From the NCBI RefSeq assembly GCF_014904745.1, contig NZ_JACZCS010000052.1, forward strand, positions 1 to 64,000: DNA of 64,000 nt, read 5' to 3'. The position numbers and the translations under genes were made by a program. Source of the stretch: Oricola nitratireducens (GTDB lineage: Bacteria; Pseudomonadota; Alphaproteobacteria; Rhizobiales; Rhizobiaceae). This document shows positions 8,614 through 18,301 of the stretch, piece by piece; within the stretch, counting starts at the first letter, position 1, and each line of letters opens with the position of its first letter. Under the pieces are notes generated by a model. That model did no database searches, was not told where the DNA came from, and worked only from the letters and a program-made list of their open reading frames with translations.

Positions 8614-9396
8614 AAGGGCATGACGCCGACTCCGGTCGGCGAGACACTGGCACGCAATGCCGACGGCCTGCTCAACGGACTGGACCGGACGCTGCGCGAA
8701 GTGGAGGCTGTCGGTTCGGGCCGCGCCGGCACCGCCCGCGTCGGTTCTGTGACCGGCGGTGCGGTCGCCTTTGTCGTGCCGGCGATCCAGCGGCTCAAGA
8801 AGACCGCTGCGGGCGCCGACATCCATGTCGACGTCGCCCCGAGCGACGCGCTCATCGACGGCCTTGTCCGCGGCGAATACGACTTCGTGCTTTCACGCAT
8901 CCCGGCGGGAACGGATGCGCGCCAGTTCACGATCCGGCGCGGGCGGGTGGAACTGATCCGTTTCCTCGTGCGCGACGGTCATCCGCTGGCGGGGCGCGGA
9001 CAGATCAATCTGGGCGACCTGGGCGGCTACGAGTGGGTGATCCAGGCGCCGCACACGCCGATGCGTCAGGCGGTGGAAGAGGCCTTCGTCTTCCAGGGCA
9101 TTGCGCTGCCGAACGAGATCGTCAACACCACGTCGCTTCTGGTGATGATCGCCTATCTGGCCTCGACAGACGCCATCGCGCCGATCACACGCGAGGTGGC
9201 GGACCTGCTCGCTCCCGAGGTAGCCGGCAGCGGTCTGGTGGCACTCGACCCGGAAGAGCCGATTATCATCAACCCGTATCACCTCATTTCGCGCCGGAAC
9301 CAGTTGATGAGCCCATTGGCGATGCAATTGCGCGAGCTCGTTTTCGCGGGATTGTCGGGCGAAACCGACGAAGCCGGCCGGACACCCGGCATTTGA
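8437..9396 (+). CDS. gbpR: LysR-family regulator, GbpR-like, of the chvE operon
   Basis: LysR-type activator, 319 aa: N-terminal helix-turn-helix (about residues 8-70, with AAERLAMTQPAASRMLAGIE) and a periplasmic-binding-like effector domain. In Agrobacterium, GbpR is a LysR regulator that activates chvE in response to sugars. Here the gene sits directly upstream of chvE, which supports the name, but I cannot align it. No strong ribosome site precedes the ATG. Its first 177 bases are repeated in inverted orientation at 9416-9586, just after its own stop codon (see findings). Confidence 0.75.
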   Translation: MPNLANRLQLRDFRLIQAIRETGQLALAAERLAMTQPAASRMLAGIERMIGTPVFIRHPKGMTPTPVGETLARNADGLLNGLDRTLREVEAVGSGRAGTARVGSVTGGAVAFVVPAIQRLKKTAAGADIHVDVAPSDALIDGLVRGEYDFVLSRIPAGTDARQFTIRRGRVELIRFLVRDGHPLAGRGQINLGDLGGYEWVIQAPHTPMRQAVEEAFVFQGIALPNEIVNTTSLLVMIAYLASTDAIAPITREVADLLAPEVAGSGLVALDPEEPIIINPYHLISRRNQLMSPLAMQLRELVFAGLSGETDEAGRTPGI

Positions 9397-9415
9397 TCGA
9401 TTCAAGAGTGGGGAT

Positions 9416-9586
9416 GGGATGGCGGATGAAAACCGGTGTGCCGACCATGCGCTCGATACCGGCAAGCATGCGCGATATGCCCGGCTGCGTCATCGCCAGT
9501 CGCTCGGTCGCCAGCTGTCCGGTTTCCCGGATGGCCTGGATCAATCGAAAATCCCTGAGTTGCAGGCGGTTGGCCGGATGGGGCAT
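9416..9586 (-). pseudogene. inverted partial copy of the gbpR-like 5' end (repeat arm B)
   Basis: Read on the minus strand from an ATG at 9586, this encodes MPHPANRLQLRDFRL followed by a complete LysR helix-turn-helix nearly identical to the first 59 residues of the intact gene at 8437. It lacks two residues (AT for ALAA in the TGQLALAAERL segment) and has GIS for AAS in the recognition region. After RHP the frame leaves the homology and runs antisense through the end of the intact gene to 9284, so no LysR effector domain follows. It starts 160 bases from chvE and is divergent from it. Either a decayed second regulator or one end of an invertible unit. Confidence 0.8.
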
Positions 9587-9746
9587 TTCCGACTTATCAA
9601 TCTTGTTATGCAGCCTGCCAATTTAATCATTTGAATTGCAATCTGCGAAATCCGTAACGTGAGGGCAGGATCAGGAGGATCCGTCACGCGTGTTGCTCGC
9701 CTTAAACGGAGGCGACGGCAGCACATCTACCTTTCGGGAGGAATTT

Positions 9747-10811
9747 ATGAGGAAACTGATTTCCGTACTGGCCTCGTTTGCGCTCGGCGCGGGGCTTATG
9801 GCCGCACCTGCATTGGCACAGGACAAGGGAACCGTCGGCATCGCGATGCCGACCAAGTCGTCGGCGCGCTGGATTTCCGATGGCAATTCGATGGTCGAGC
9901 AGTTCGAGAAGGCGGGTTACGCCACCGATCTGCAATATGCCGAGGACGACATTCCCAACCAGCTCGCGCAGATCGAGAACATGATCACCAAGGGCGTAAA
10001 CGTCCTCGTGATCGCTGCCATCGACGGCACGACGCTTTCCAATGCGCTTGAAAACGCCGCGGCGTCCGACATCAAAGTCATCGCCTATGACCGGCTTATC
10101 CGCGACAGCGGCAATGTCGACTACTACGCGACGTTCGACAACTTCAAGGTCGGCGTGCAGCAGGCGACCTCGCTGGTCAACGGCCTGAAGGAACGCTTCG
10201 GCGACGGACCGTACAATGTCGAGCTGTTCGGCGGTTCGCCGGACGACAACAATGCCTACTTCTTCTACAATGGCGCGATGAGCGTGCTGCAGCCGCTGAT
10301 CGACGATGGCACGGTCGTCATCCAGTCCGGCCAGATGGGCATGGACACCGTCGGCACGCTGCGCTGGGATGGTGCGGTTGCCCAGTCGCGCATGGATAAC
10401 CTTCTGTCCGCCCACTACACGGACAAGCAGGTCCAGGGCGTGCTTTCGCCCTATGACGGGCTGTCCATCGGAATCCTGTCCTCGCTCAAGGGCGTCGGCT
10501 ACGGCTCCGGCGATCTGAAGATGCCGATCGTGACCGGTCAGGACGCCGAAATCCCGTCGGTCAAGTCGATCCTTGCGGGCGAGCAATACTCGACCGTCTT
10601 CAAGGATACCCGCGAACTGGCGCGCGTGACCGTCGGCATGGTCGACGCCCTGCTGCAGGGCGGCGAACCGGAAATCAACGACACCAAGACCTATGACAAC
10701 GGCGTCAAGGTCGTCCCGTCCTACCTGCTCGAACCGGTCTCGGTCGACAAGTCGAACTGGGAAGACGTGCTGATCGGTTCCGGCTACTACACGATGGACC
10801 AGATCAAGTAA
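9747..10811 (+). CDS. chvE: ChvE-type multiple sugar-binding periplasmic protein
   Basis: Periplasmic sugar-binding protein, 354 aa, of the xylose/galactose/glucose-binding class. A signal peptide ends near residue 24 (GLMAAPALA then [13 protein letters not shown]). ChvE binds galactose, arabinose, fucose and related sugars, and in Agrobacterium also signals through VirA. The start at 9747 is chosen for the GGGAGG site 6 bases upstream and the signal peptide; the frame is open back to 9690. gguA and gguB follow, as in the Agrobacterium operon. A hairpin at 10832-10860 separates it from gguA. Confidence 0.92.
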   Translation: MRKLISVLASFALGAGLMAAPALAQDKGTVGIAMPTKSSARWISDGNSMVEQFEKAGYATDLQYAEDDIPNQLAQIENMITKGVNVLVIAAIDGTTLSNALENAAASDIKVIAYDRLIRDSGNVDYYATFDNFKVGVQQATSLVNGLKERFGDGPYNVELFGGSPDDNNAYFFYNGAMSVLQPLIDDGTVVIQSGQMGMDTVGTLRWDGAVAQSRMDNLLSAHYTDKQVQGVLSPYDGLSIGILSSLKGVGYGSGDLKMPIVTGQDAEIPSVKSILAGEQYSTVFKDTRELARVTVGMVDALLQGGEPEINDTKTYDNGVKVVPSYLLEPVSVDKSNWEDVLIGSGYYTMDQIK

Positions 10812-10831
10812 GCTGTCTGCTTCGTGACATT

Positions 10832-10860
10832 CCCGTCCGCGCCGATCGTGCGCGGGCGGG
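10832..10860 (+). terminator. intergenic hairpin after chvE
   Basis: An 11-bp stem (10832-10842 with 10850-10860; one G-T pair) and a 7-base loop lie 20 bases after the chvE stop and 43 before gguA. There is no T-tract, so it is probably an attenuator or 3'-end protector that keeps the binding protein in excess of the transporter; inferred. Confidence 0.6.
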
Positions 10861-10903
10861 GTGTTCACCGACCGCGCGATTCACGGCATATCGAGGCACG
10901 GCA

Positions 10904-12424
10904 ATGACACCTTTGCTGGAGATGCGCTCCATCACGAAGACCTTTCCGGGCGTCAAGGCGCTCGACGCGGTGAACCTCACCGTCATGGAAGGCGAGATTC
11001 ACGCGCTTGTCGGCGAGAACGGCGCAGGCAAGTCGACCCTGATGAAGGTCCTGTCCGGCGTCTATCCTGCGGGCAGTTACGACGGCGAAATTCACTATGA
11101 CGGCAACGTCGCCTCCTTCGGCGGGATCAGCGACAGCGAAGCTGTCGGCGTCATCATCATTCACCAGGAACTGGCGCTCGTGCCGCTTCTGTCGATTGCG
11201 GAGAACCTGTTCCTCGGCAATGAATGCGCCAAGGGCGGCGTCGTCAACTGGCGCGAAACCTTCCAGCGCACCGAGGGGCTGCTGAAGAAAGTCGGGCTTT
11301 CGGAAGCGCCGTCGGTGCTGGTCGACCGTCTCGGCGTCGGCAAGCAACAACTGGTCGAAATCGCCAAGGCGCTGTCGAAGGACGTGCGCCTGCTGATCCT
11401 CGACGAGCCCACGGCGGCCCTGTCGGAAAGCGACAGCCAGGCGCTGCTCGACCTGCTTCTGGAACTCAAGGCCCAGGGCGTCACCTCGATCATCATCAGT
11501 CACAAGCTCAACGAGGTGCGCCGGATCGCCGACCGGGTGACCGTCATCCGCGACGGCGCGACGATTTCCAGCATGGATGCGCGCACCGAGGAGATCACCG
11601 AAGACCGGATCGTACGCGACATGGTCGGGCGCGACATGGCGCATCGCTATCCGGAGCGCGAACGGCGCGCCGGTGAAATGCTGATGGAAGTGCGCAACTG
11701 GAACGTCTGGCATCCGGAACACTCCGAGCGCCAGGTGATCCATGACGCCAACCTGACGGTTCGCGCCGGCGAGGTCGTCGGCATTGCCGGGCTGATGGGC
11801 GCCGGGCGCACCGAACTGGCGATGAGCATTTTCGGGCGCAGCTACGGCCGCAAGATTTCCGGCGAGGTGCTGATGCACGGCGCCCCGGTCGACGTGTCGC
11901 GCGTCGACAGGGCGATTGCCGCCGGGCTGGCCTATGTCACGGAAGACCGCAAGACGCTTGGCCTGATCCTAGACGACACCGTCGAGCGCAACATCACGCT
12001 GGCCAATCTGCCGGCGGTATCATCACGGGGGGTCATCAGCGAGGCCCGGGAGACCGGCGTGGCGGAAAAATACCGCGCGGCGATGAATATCCGCACGCCG
12101 TCGGTTTTCCAGAAGACCGTCAACCTGTCGGGCGGCAACCAGCAGAAGGTCGTGCTGTCGAAGTGGCTCTTTGCTGGGCCGGAGGTCCTGATCCTGGACG
12201 AGCCGACGCGCGGCATCGATGTCGGTGCGAAGTTCGAGATCTACGGCATCATCAACGAACTGTCCGCAGAGGGCAAAGGGGTCATCATGATCTCGTCCGA
12301 GATGCCGGAAATGCTCGGCATGTGCGATCGTATCTACGTCATGAACGAAGGCGTGCTCGTCGGTGAACTCACCGCGGCGGAAGCCAGCCAGGAGCGCATC
12401 ATGTCGCTCATCGTCACGGATTAG
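10904..12424 (+). CDS. gguA: sugar ABC transporter ATP-binding protein GguA
   Basis: Double ATPase of the CUT2 sugar importer, 506 aa. The first cassette has Walker [10 protein letters not shown] near residues 37-45 and Walker [12 protein letters not shown]. The second has the variant P-loop GLMGAGRTE, typical of this family's second half, then [15 protein letters not shown] and [15 protein letters not shown]. Start ATG at 10904 is followed by [18 protein letters not shown]. It lies between chvE and gguB on the same strand and powers uptake of sugar delivered by ChvE. Confidence 0.92.
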   Translation: MTPLLEMRSITKTFPGVKALDAVNLTVMEGEIHALVGENGAGKSTLMKVLSGVYPAGSYDGEIHYDGNVASFGGISDSEAVGVIIIHQELALVPLLSIAENLFLGNECAKGGVVNWRETFQRTEGLLKKVGLSEAPSVLVDRLGVGKQQLVEIAKALSKDVRLLILDEPTAALSESDSQALLDLLLELKAQGVTSIIISHKLNEVRRIADRVTVIRDGATISSMDARTEEITEDRIVRDMVGRDMAHRYPERERRAGEMLMEVRNWNVWHPEHSERQVIHDANLTVRAGEVVGIAGLMGAGRTELAMSIFGRSYGRKISGEVLMHGAPVDVSRVDRAIAAGLAYVTEDRKTLGLILDDTVERNITLANLPAVSSRGVISEARETGVAEKYRAAMNIRTPSVFQKTVNLSGGNQQKVVLSKWLFAGPEVLILDEPTRGIDVGAKFEIYGIINELSAEGKGVIMISSEMPEMLGMCDRIYVMNEGVLVGELTAAEASQERIMSLIVTD

Positions 12425-12442
12425 GGGGCGGAGGAAAAACAA

Positions 12443-13645
12443 ATGGAAGTGGCACAGACCAGCACGGGCCGGACCGGGACGATGAACGGGATTGGCGCTT
12501 ATCTCGCCAGGCACATGCGCGAATACGGGCTGCTGTTCGCGCTCATCGCGATCATGGTGTTTTTCCAGATCGTGACCGACGGTACGCTGCTGCGTCCGGT
12601 GAACATCACCAACCTGTTCCTGCAGAACAGCTACATCATCATCATGGCGCTCGGCATGCTGGTCGTCATCGTGTCGGGCAACATCGACCTGTCGGTGGGC
12701 TCGGTCATGGGGTTCATCGGCGCCCTGGCTGCGGTGATGATCGTCCACTGGGACTGGTCGGTATACCTTGCGATCCCGGCTTGTCTGCTCGTCGGCATCG
12801 GCATCGGCGCCGCTCAGGGCTATTGGGTCGCCTACTGGAAAATACCCTCCTTCATCGTGACCTTGGCCGGCATGCTGGTATTTCGCGGACTGTCGCTCTG
12901 GCTGCTGGAAGGCCAGTCCGTCGGACCGTTTCCCAAGGGCTTCCAGGTCCTGTCGACCGGCTTCATTCCCGACTATTTCGGTATCGGGCGGCCGAACGGC
13001 ACGGCGATCGCGGCCGGTCTGGTCGCCGTGGCGCTCATCATCTGGGTAGGGCTGCGCGACCGGGCGCATAACCGCAAATACGGCATCGAGGGCGAACCGG
13101 CCGCGTTCTTCTACGGACGCAACATCATCGTGGCCGGCGCGCTTCTGTTCGTCGCCTACAAGCTGTCGACTTTCCGCGGACTGCCGAACGTCCTGATCTC
13201 CATGGTGGTGCTGACCGTCATCTATGCCTTCATCACCGAGAACACGACGCTTGGCCGGCGTATCTACGCGCTGGGCGGCAACGAGAAGGCTGCGAAGCTG
13301 TCCGGCATCAAGACCGAACGGCTGACCTTCCTGGCCTTCGTCAATATGGGAATGCTCGCCGCTCTTGCCGGCCTGATCTTCGCCGCTCGCCTCAATACCG
13401 CGACGCCGAAGGCCGGATTTGCCGTGGAGCTCGACGTGATCGCAGCCGTCTTCATCGGCGGGGCCTCAATGTCGGGCGGTGTCGGCAAGATCGTCGGCGC
13501 GGTCGTCGGCGCCTTTATCATGGGGGTCATGAACAACGGCATGTCGATCATGGGCATCGGTATCGACTATCAACAGGTCATCAAGGGCCTTGTCCTGCTC
13601 GCGGCCGTGGTCTTCGACGTCTACAACAAGCAAAAACAGGGCTGA
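12443..13645 (+). CDS. gguB: sugar ABC transporter permease GguB
   Basis: CUT2-family inner-membrane permease, 400 aa, with about ten hydrophobic segments and conserved GNIDLSVGSVMGF and LGGNEKAAKLSGI stretches. GGAGGA lies about 8 bases before the ATG, and the gap to gguA is 18 bases. It forms the membrane channel of the ChvE-GguA-GguB importer. In Agrobacterium gguC follows; here an aldonate dehydratase follows instead, after 39 bases. Confidence 0.92.
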   Translation: MEVAQTSTGRTGTMNGIGAYLARHMREYGLLFALIAIMVFFQIVTDGTLLRPVNITNLFLQNSYIIIMALGMLVVIVSGNIDLSVGSVMGFIGALAAVMIVHWDWSVYLAIPACLLVGIGIGAAQGYWVAYWKIPSFIVTLAGMLVFRGLSLWLLEGQSVGPFPKGFQVLSTGFIPDYFGIGRPNGTAIAAGLVAVALIIWVGLRDRAHNRKYGIEGEPAAFFYGRNIIVAGALLFVAYKLSTFRGLPNVLISMVVLTVIYAFITENTTLGRRIYALGGNEKAAKLSGIKTERLTFLAFVNMGMLAALAGLIFAARLNTATPKAGFAVELDVIAAVFIGGASMSGGVGKIVGAVVGAFIMGVMNNGMSIMGIGIDYQQVIKGLVLLAAVVFDVYNKQKQG

Positions 13646-13684
13646 TGGCACGCCGTCGAGCCGTTCTCCCTTTGAGGAATTCAA

Positions 13685-15427
13685 ATGAGTTTCAAGCCCG
13701 CTAAGTGGCCGCGCAAATTGCGGTCCCAGGAATGGTTCGGCGGAACCGGCCGCGATCAGATCTACCATCGCGGCTGGATGAAGAACCAGGGCTTCCCGCA
13801 CGACATGTTCGACGGCCGGCCGGTGATCGGCATCCTCAATACATGGTCGGAACTGACGCCCTGCAACGCGCATCTGCGCGATCTCGCCGAGCGGGTGAAG
13901 AACGGGATCTACGAGGCGGGCGGCTTCCCGGTCGAGGTGCCGGTCTTCTCGGCGGCGGAAAGTTCGTTCCGTCCGACGGCGATGATGTTTCGCAACCTCG
14001 CCGCACTCGCCGTCGAGGAGGCGATGCGCGGCCAGCCGATGGACGGCGCGGTGCTTCTCGTCGGCTGCGACAAGACCACGCCGAGCCTCCTGATGGGCGC
14101 GGCGTCGACAGATCTGCCGTCGATCGTGGTGACGGGCGGGCCGATGCTGAACGGGTATTACCGCAACGAGCGCGTCGGCTCCGGCACGCATCTGTGGAAG
14201 TTCTCGGAGGCCGTGAAGGCCGGCGAGATGACGGCGGACGAGTTCCTCGAGGCCGAGGCATCGATGTCGCGCTCGCCCGGTTCCTGCAACACGATGGGAA
14301 CGGCCTCGACCATGGCCTCCATGGCCGAGGCGCTGGGCATGGCGCTTTCCGGCAATGCGGCGATCCCCGCCGTCGACAGCCGGCGCCGCGTGATGGCGCA
14401 ACTCTCCGGCCGGCGCATCGTCCAGATGGTCAAGGATGATCTGAAACCCTCCGACGTGATGACCAAGCCAGCCTTCGAAAACGCGATCCGCACCAATGGC
14501 GCGATCGGCGGCTCGACCAATGCCGTGATCCATCTGCTCGCGATCGCCGGCCGCGTCGGCGTCGACCTGACGCTCGATGACTGGGACCGCTGCGGCCGCG
14601 ACGTCGCGACGATCGTCAACCTGATGCCGTCGGGCGAATATCTGATGGAGGAATTCTTCTATGCCGGCGGTCTGCCGGTCGTGTTGAAGCGGCTCGGCGA
14701 GGCCGGATTGCTGCACAAGGATGCGTTGACGGTTGCTGGCGAACCGATCTGGGACCAGGTCAAGGATGTCGTGAACCACAACGAGGACGTGATCCTGCCC
14801 GTCGAAAAGGCGCTCACCGTGCAAGGCGGCATCGCTGTGCTGAAGGGAAATCTCGCGCCCAGCGGCGCGGTGATCAAACCATCGGCGGCCTCGCCGCAAC
14901 TGATGAAGCATCGCGGCCGTGCCGTGGTCTTCGAGGACATCGACGACTACAAGGCAAAGATCGACGACGATGCGCTGGACGTGGACGAGACATGTGTCCT
15001 GGTGTTGAAAAACTGCGGGCCGAAGGGTTATCCGGGCATGGCCGAGGTCGGCAATATGGGCCTGCCGCCCAAGGTCCTGAAGAAGGGGATAACGGACATG
15101 GTGCGGATTTCGGATGCGCGCATGTCCGGCACCGCCTACGGAACCGTCGTGCTGCACACCTCGCCGGAAGCGGCGACAGGCGGCCCGCTGGCGGTCGTGC
15201 GCGACGGCGACATGATCGAGCTCGACGTTCCGGCACGACGCCTTCATCTCGACATTTCGGATGAGGAACTGGCGGCCCGTCTTGCCGAATGGGCTCCGCA
15301 GACCGAACAGCCGACATCCGGCTATGCCTGGTTACACCAGACCCACGTACAGGGCGCCGATACGGGCGCCGACCTCGATTTCCTCAAAGGCTGCCGCGGC
15401 GCGCCGGTTGGACGGGATTCGCACTGA
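13685..15427 (+). CDS. L-arabinonate / D-galactonate dehydratase, IlvD/EDD family
   Basis: Removes water from a sugar acid to give a 2-keto-3-deoxy acid, using a [2Fe-2S] cluster and Mg2+. It is 580 aa and very close, from memory, to the characterised Rhizobium leguminosarum L-arabinonate dehydratase. Cluster cysteines are visible in LTPCNAHL (Cys60), LLVGCDKTT (about 128) and SPGSCNTMG (about 201); the catalytic Ser is in DARMSGTAYG (about 481). The rhizobial enzyme also accepts D-galactonate and D-fuconate, which fits the mixed hexose/pentose operon. GAGG lies before the ATG. Its TGA overlaps the next start. Confidence 0.9.
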   Translation: MSFKPAKWPRKLRSQEWFGGTGRDQIYHRGWMKNQGFPHDMFDGRPVIGILNTWSELTPCNAHLRDLAERVKNGIYEAGGFPVEVPVFSAAESSFRPTAMMFRNLAALAVEEAMRGQPMDGAVLLVGCDKTTPSLLMGAASTDLPSIVVTGGPMLNGYYRNERVGSGTHLWKFSEAVKAGEMTADEFLEAEASMSRSPGSCNTMGTASTMASMAEALGMALSGNAAIPAVDSRRRVMAQLSGRRIVQMVKDDLKPSDVMTKPAFENAIRTNGAIGGSTNAVIHLLAIAGRVGVDLTLDDWDRCGRDVATIVNLMPSGEYLMEEFFYAGGLPVVLKRLGEAGLLHKDALTVAGEPIWDQVKDVVNHNEDVILPVEKALTVQGGIAVLKGNLAPSGAVIKPSAASPQLMKHRGRAVVFEDIDDYKAKIDDDALDVDETCVLVLKNCGPKGYPGMAEVGNMGLPPKVLKKGITDMVRISDARMSGTAYGTVVLHTSPEAATGGPLAVVRDGDMIELDVPARRLHLDISDEELAARLAEWAPQTEQPTSGYAWLHQTHVQGADTGADLDFLKGCRGAPVGRDSH

Positions 15428-16368
15428 TGAGCATGAAAATCGCACTCGCCGGCATCGGCAAGATCGCGCGTGACCAGCATGTCCCGTCGATCAATGCGTC
15501 GGCCGACTGGGACCTCGCCGCGACCGTCTCGCGCCACGGGACCGTGGATGGCGTGGAGGCTTTCGACGATTTCGCGGCGCTTCTCGCGGCGCGCCCGGAT
15601 ATCAAGGTCGTATCGCTCTGCCTGCCGCCGGTGCCGCGGTTCGATTACGCGGCCGCCGCATTGAAAGCCGGCCGGCATGTGATGCTGGAAAAGCCGCCGG
15701 GGGCGACGCTGTCGGAATGCCACGCGCTCGCAGCGATGGCGCGCGAGGCGGGCGTCTCGATCTACGCCACATGGCATTCGCGGGAAGCGGCGCAGGTCGC
15801 GGCGGCGAAGGCATGGCTGAAAGGCAAGCGCCTGTACCGCCTCAAGGTCACCTGGAAGGAAGACGTGCGCCGCTGGCATCCGGGGCAGGCATGGATCTGG
15901 CAGGCGGGAGGCCTCGGCGTTTTCGATCCGGGTATCAACGCGCTGTCCATCCTGACCGAAATCCTGCCGGATCCTGTCCATCTCACCGGGGCTACGCTGG
16001 AGTTTCCGGAAAACCGCGAAACGCCGATCGCGGCCTCCCTGCGCTTCTTTCACCCGCATGGCGGCGATGTCTCTGCGGTCTTCGACTGGCGGCAGGACGG
16101 CGACCAGATATGGACCATCGAGGCGGAAACGGACGGCGGCAACCTGCTTCTCGCCGACGGCGGGGCGAAACTCGCCATCGACGGCCATTGGCAGGCGGAG
16201 ACACATGATGACGGCAATCCGCTGCATGGCGAGTATCCGCGGCTTTATTCCAGAATGGCCGCGCTGGTGCGCTCTGGCGACATCGACATGGACCTGTCGC
16301 CGATGACCCATGTCGCGGACGCTTTCCTGCTCGGCAAACGCGTCACTGTCGACCCTTTCGACGAGTGA
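15427..16368 (+). CDS. D-galactose / L-arabinose 1-dehydrogenase, Gfo/Idh/MocA family
   Basis: NAD(P)-dependent oxidation of the aldose at C1 to the lactone, the first catabolic step after uptake. It is 313 aa. An N-terminal Rossmann site (IALAGIGKIARDQHVPSI), the EKPPGATLSE motif with its Lys, and GLGVFDPGINALSIL in the C-terminal domain match the galactose/arabinose dehydrogenases of Pseudomonas, Azospirillum and rhizobia. The ATG at 15427 overlaps the upstream TGA by one base. The following kinase start lies 7 bases downstream. Confidence 0.88.
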   Translation: MSMKIALAGIGKIARDQHVPSINASADWDLAATVSRHGTVDGVEAFDDFAALLAARPDIKVVSLCLPPVPRFDYAAAALKAGRHVMLEKPPGATLSECHALAAMAREAGVSIYATWHSREAAQVAAAKAWLKGKRLYRLKVTWKEDVRRWHPGQAWIWQAGGLGVFDPGINALSILTEILPDPVHLTGATLEFPENRETPIAASLRFFHPHGGDVSAVFDWRQDGDQIWTIEAETDGGNLLLADGGAKLAIDGHWQAETHDDGNPLHGEYPRLYSRMAALVRSGDIDMDLSPMTHVADAFLLGKRVTVDPFDE

Positions 16369-16375
16369 GGTGGCA

Positions 16376-17356
16376 GTGAGTGCATACGGGCCCATTGCGG
16401 ATACGGACTGGATCGCCGTCGACTGGGGCACCAGTTCGCTTCGCGTGTGGGCTGTTGGGCGGGACGGCAGGGTTCTCGCCAAGGCGGCGTCGCAGGACGG
16501 AATGGGAACGCTTGCGCCCGATGGTTATGAACACGCGCTTTTGAAACTTGCGGGAAGCTTTCTGCCGGACAATCCGGAAAGGCCCGTGCCGGTGGTCGTC
16601 TGCGGCATGGCGGGCGCGAAACAGGCCTGGACGGAAGCAGCCTATCGCGCGGTCCCCTGCGAACCGGTTGCCGCGGGGCAGATGATGCCGGTGCCGACGC
16701 GCGATCCGCGACTTTCGGTGTCGATCGTCCCCGGCCTCTGCCAGATGACGCCGGCCAATGTCATGCGTGGCGAGGAAACCCAGCTTGCGGGTCTGGTGTC
16801 GCGGCTTGGTGCCGTCGACGCGACCGTCTGCATGCCGGGCACGCATAGCAAATGGGTGCAGCTGGAAGCGGGCAGGGTCGCGTCATTTTCGACTTTCATG
16901 ACCGGTGAACTGTTCGCGGTCATCTCCGCCGACACCATCCTGTGCAAGACCATCGCCGCGCAGGGAGAGGACAGGGAGGCCTTCCTCGGTGCGGTCAATG
17001 AAATGCTGGACAATCCCGGCGGTCTGACCGGTGCGCTGTTTTCGGTCCGCGCGGGCGCACTGCTGACGGGACTGGACGGCGCCGCCGCCCGCTCGCGGCT
17101 TTCCGGTCTCCTGATCGGTGCGGAGCTTGCCGCGACGCGGGCGCAGTGGGCGCGCCGGACGGTCCATCTCGTCGGCTCGGGGCCGCTCGCAGAAGCTTAT
17201 TCGGTCGCGCTGGAATCGGCCGGCGCGAAACCGGTGCAGGAAGACGCGGAGGCACTCACCCTTGCCGGCCTCGCGCAAGTGCGCGGCCTGATGAGCCGAA
17301 CGATACCGCGGGACAAGACGCAGCGCCTGCCGAGACGATTGAGTGAAAGGACATGA
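16376..17356 (+). CDS. dgoK: 2-keto-3-deoxygalactonate kinase, copy 2
   Basis: ATP-dependent kinase of the galactose oxidation branch, 326 aa. It shows VDWGTSSLRVW, CGMAGAKQAW, CMPGTHSKWVQ and FMTGELFAVIS, the same blocks as the partial copy at 1-935. I chose the GTG at 16376, which has GAGG 5 bases upstream; a GTG at 16370 is also possible, and the frame is open back to 16310 inside the preceding gene. The product needs a KDPGal aldolase, not seen in the window. The two copies are clearly diverged, so this is not a recent duplication. Confidence 0.9.
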   Translation: MSAYGPIADTDWIAVDWGTSSLRVWAVGRDGRVLAKAASQDGMGTLAPDGYEHALLKLAGSFLPDNPERPVPVVVCGMAGAKQAWTEAAYRAVPCEPVAAGQMMPVPTRDPRLSVSIVPGLCQMTPANVMRGEETQLAGLVSRLGAVDATVCMPGTHSKWVQLEAGRVASFSTFMTGELFAVISADTILCKTIAAQGEDREAFLGAVNEMLDNPGGLTGALFSVRAGALLTGLDGAAARSRLSGLLIGAELAATRAQWARRTVHLVGSGPLAEAYSVALESAGAKPVQEDAEALTLAGLAQVRGLMSRTIPRDKTQRLPRRLSERT

Positions 17357-17357
17357 G

Positions 17358-18275
17358 ATGAAACACAGACTTGCCGGCATCCTGCCCGTGGCGCCGACGC
17401 CCTTCCATGCCGACGGCCGCGTCGACGAGGAAGGCATGCGCCGGGTCATCGACTGCATGATCGACCAGGGCGTCGACGCCATCTGCATTCTCGCGAACTA
17501 TTCCGAGCAGTTCCTGCTGTCGGACGAGGAGCGCGCGCTGCTGATGCGCCTCAGCCTCGAGCACGCGGCGGGCCGCGTACCGGTCATCGTCACGATCAGC
17601 CATTTCTCGACCGATATCGTCGTGCGCCGCGCCACGGATGCCGAGACGATGGGCGCCTCGATGGTGATGATGATGCCGCCCTATCACGGGTCGGGCCTCT
17701 ATCCCGCGCCGCAGGGGATCTTCGAGCATTTCGAGGCCGTCGACGCGGCAATCTCGATCCCGGTCATGGTGCAGGATGCGCCGCTGTCAGGTGTGCCGCT
17801 TTCGGTCGATCTCCTGGCGCGGATGGCGCGCGAACTGGAAAATGTCAGCTATTTCAAGATCGAATGCCCGTTTGCCGCCGACAAGCTGGCGGCATTGATC
17901 GAGGCGGCGGGCGAGCATATCGCCGGGCCGTTCGATGGCGAGGAGGCCGTCACGCTGCTCGCCGATCTCGACGCGGGCGCCACGGGGACGATGACCTCGG
18001 CGATGTTCCCGGAAAAGATACGGCCCATCGTGACCGAATACCGCGCGGGCAATACCGATGCGGCGCTGTCGCAGTGGAAATCGTGTCTGCCGCTGATCAA
18101 TCACGAGAACCGCCAATGCGGGCTGCGGGCGGCAAAAACCATTTTCATGGAAGGCGGCGTCATCGGCAGTGATTTCGTCCGGCACCCCCTGAAGCCGATG
18201 TCGGCGCGCACGCGGGGGCGCCTTGTGGAACTCGCGCGCGACCTGGACGTGCTCGCGCTTCAGTGGGGCAAGTGA
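17358..18275 (+). CDS. L-2-keto-3-deoxyarabonate dehydratase, DHDPS family
   Basis: Converts L-2-keto-3-deoxyarabonate to 2-oxoglutarate semialdehyde, the pentose branch of the pathway. It is 305 aa, a TIM-barrel enzyme with the Schiff-base Lys in SYFKIECPF and the dihydrodipicolinate-synthase-like ANYSEQFLLSDEER loop. It resembles the Azospirillum AraD-type enzyme. Start ATG at 17358 has AAAGGA upstream and begins 2 bases after the dgoK stop. A different aldolase or lyase of the same superfamily cannot be excluded. No semialdehyde dehydrogenase follows here. Confidence 0.82.
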   Translation: MKHRLAGILPVAPTPFHADGRVDEEGMRRVIDCMIDQGVDAICILANYSEQFLLSDEERALLMRLSLEHAAGRVPVIVTISHFSTDIVVRRATDAETMGASMVMMMPPYHGSGLYPAPQGIFEHFEAVDAAISIPVMVQDAPLSGVPLSVDLLARMARELENVSYFKIECPFAADKLAALIEAAGEHIAGPFDGEEAVTLLADLDAGATGTMTSAMFPEKIRPIVTEYRAGNTDAALSQWKSCLPLINHENRQCGLRAAKTIFMEGGVIGSDFVRHPLKPMSARTRGRLVELARDLDVLALQWGK

Positions 18276-18301
18276 CGTCCGGCAGACGAGGAGCGGCATT
18301 C

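Noticed and set aside
13466-15247. A 593-codon minus-strand frame opposite the aldonate dehydratase
   Set aside because: His/Arg-rich antisense artefact; the plus strand carries the complete iron-sulphur dehydratase.
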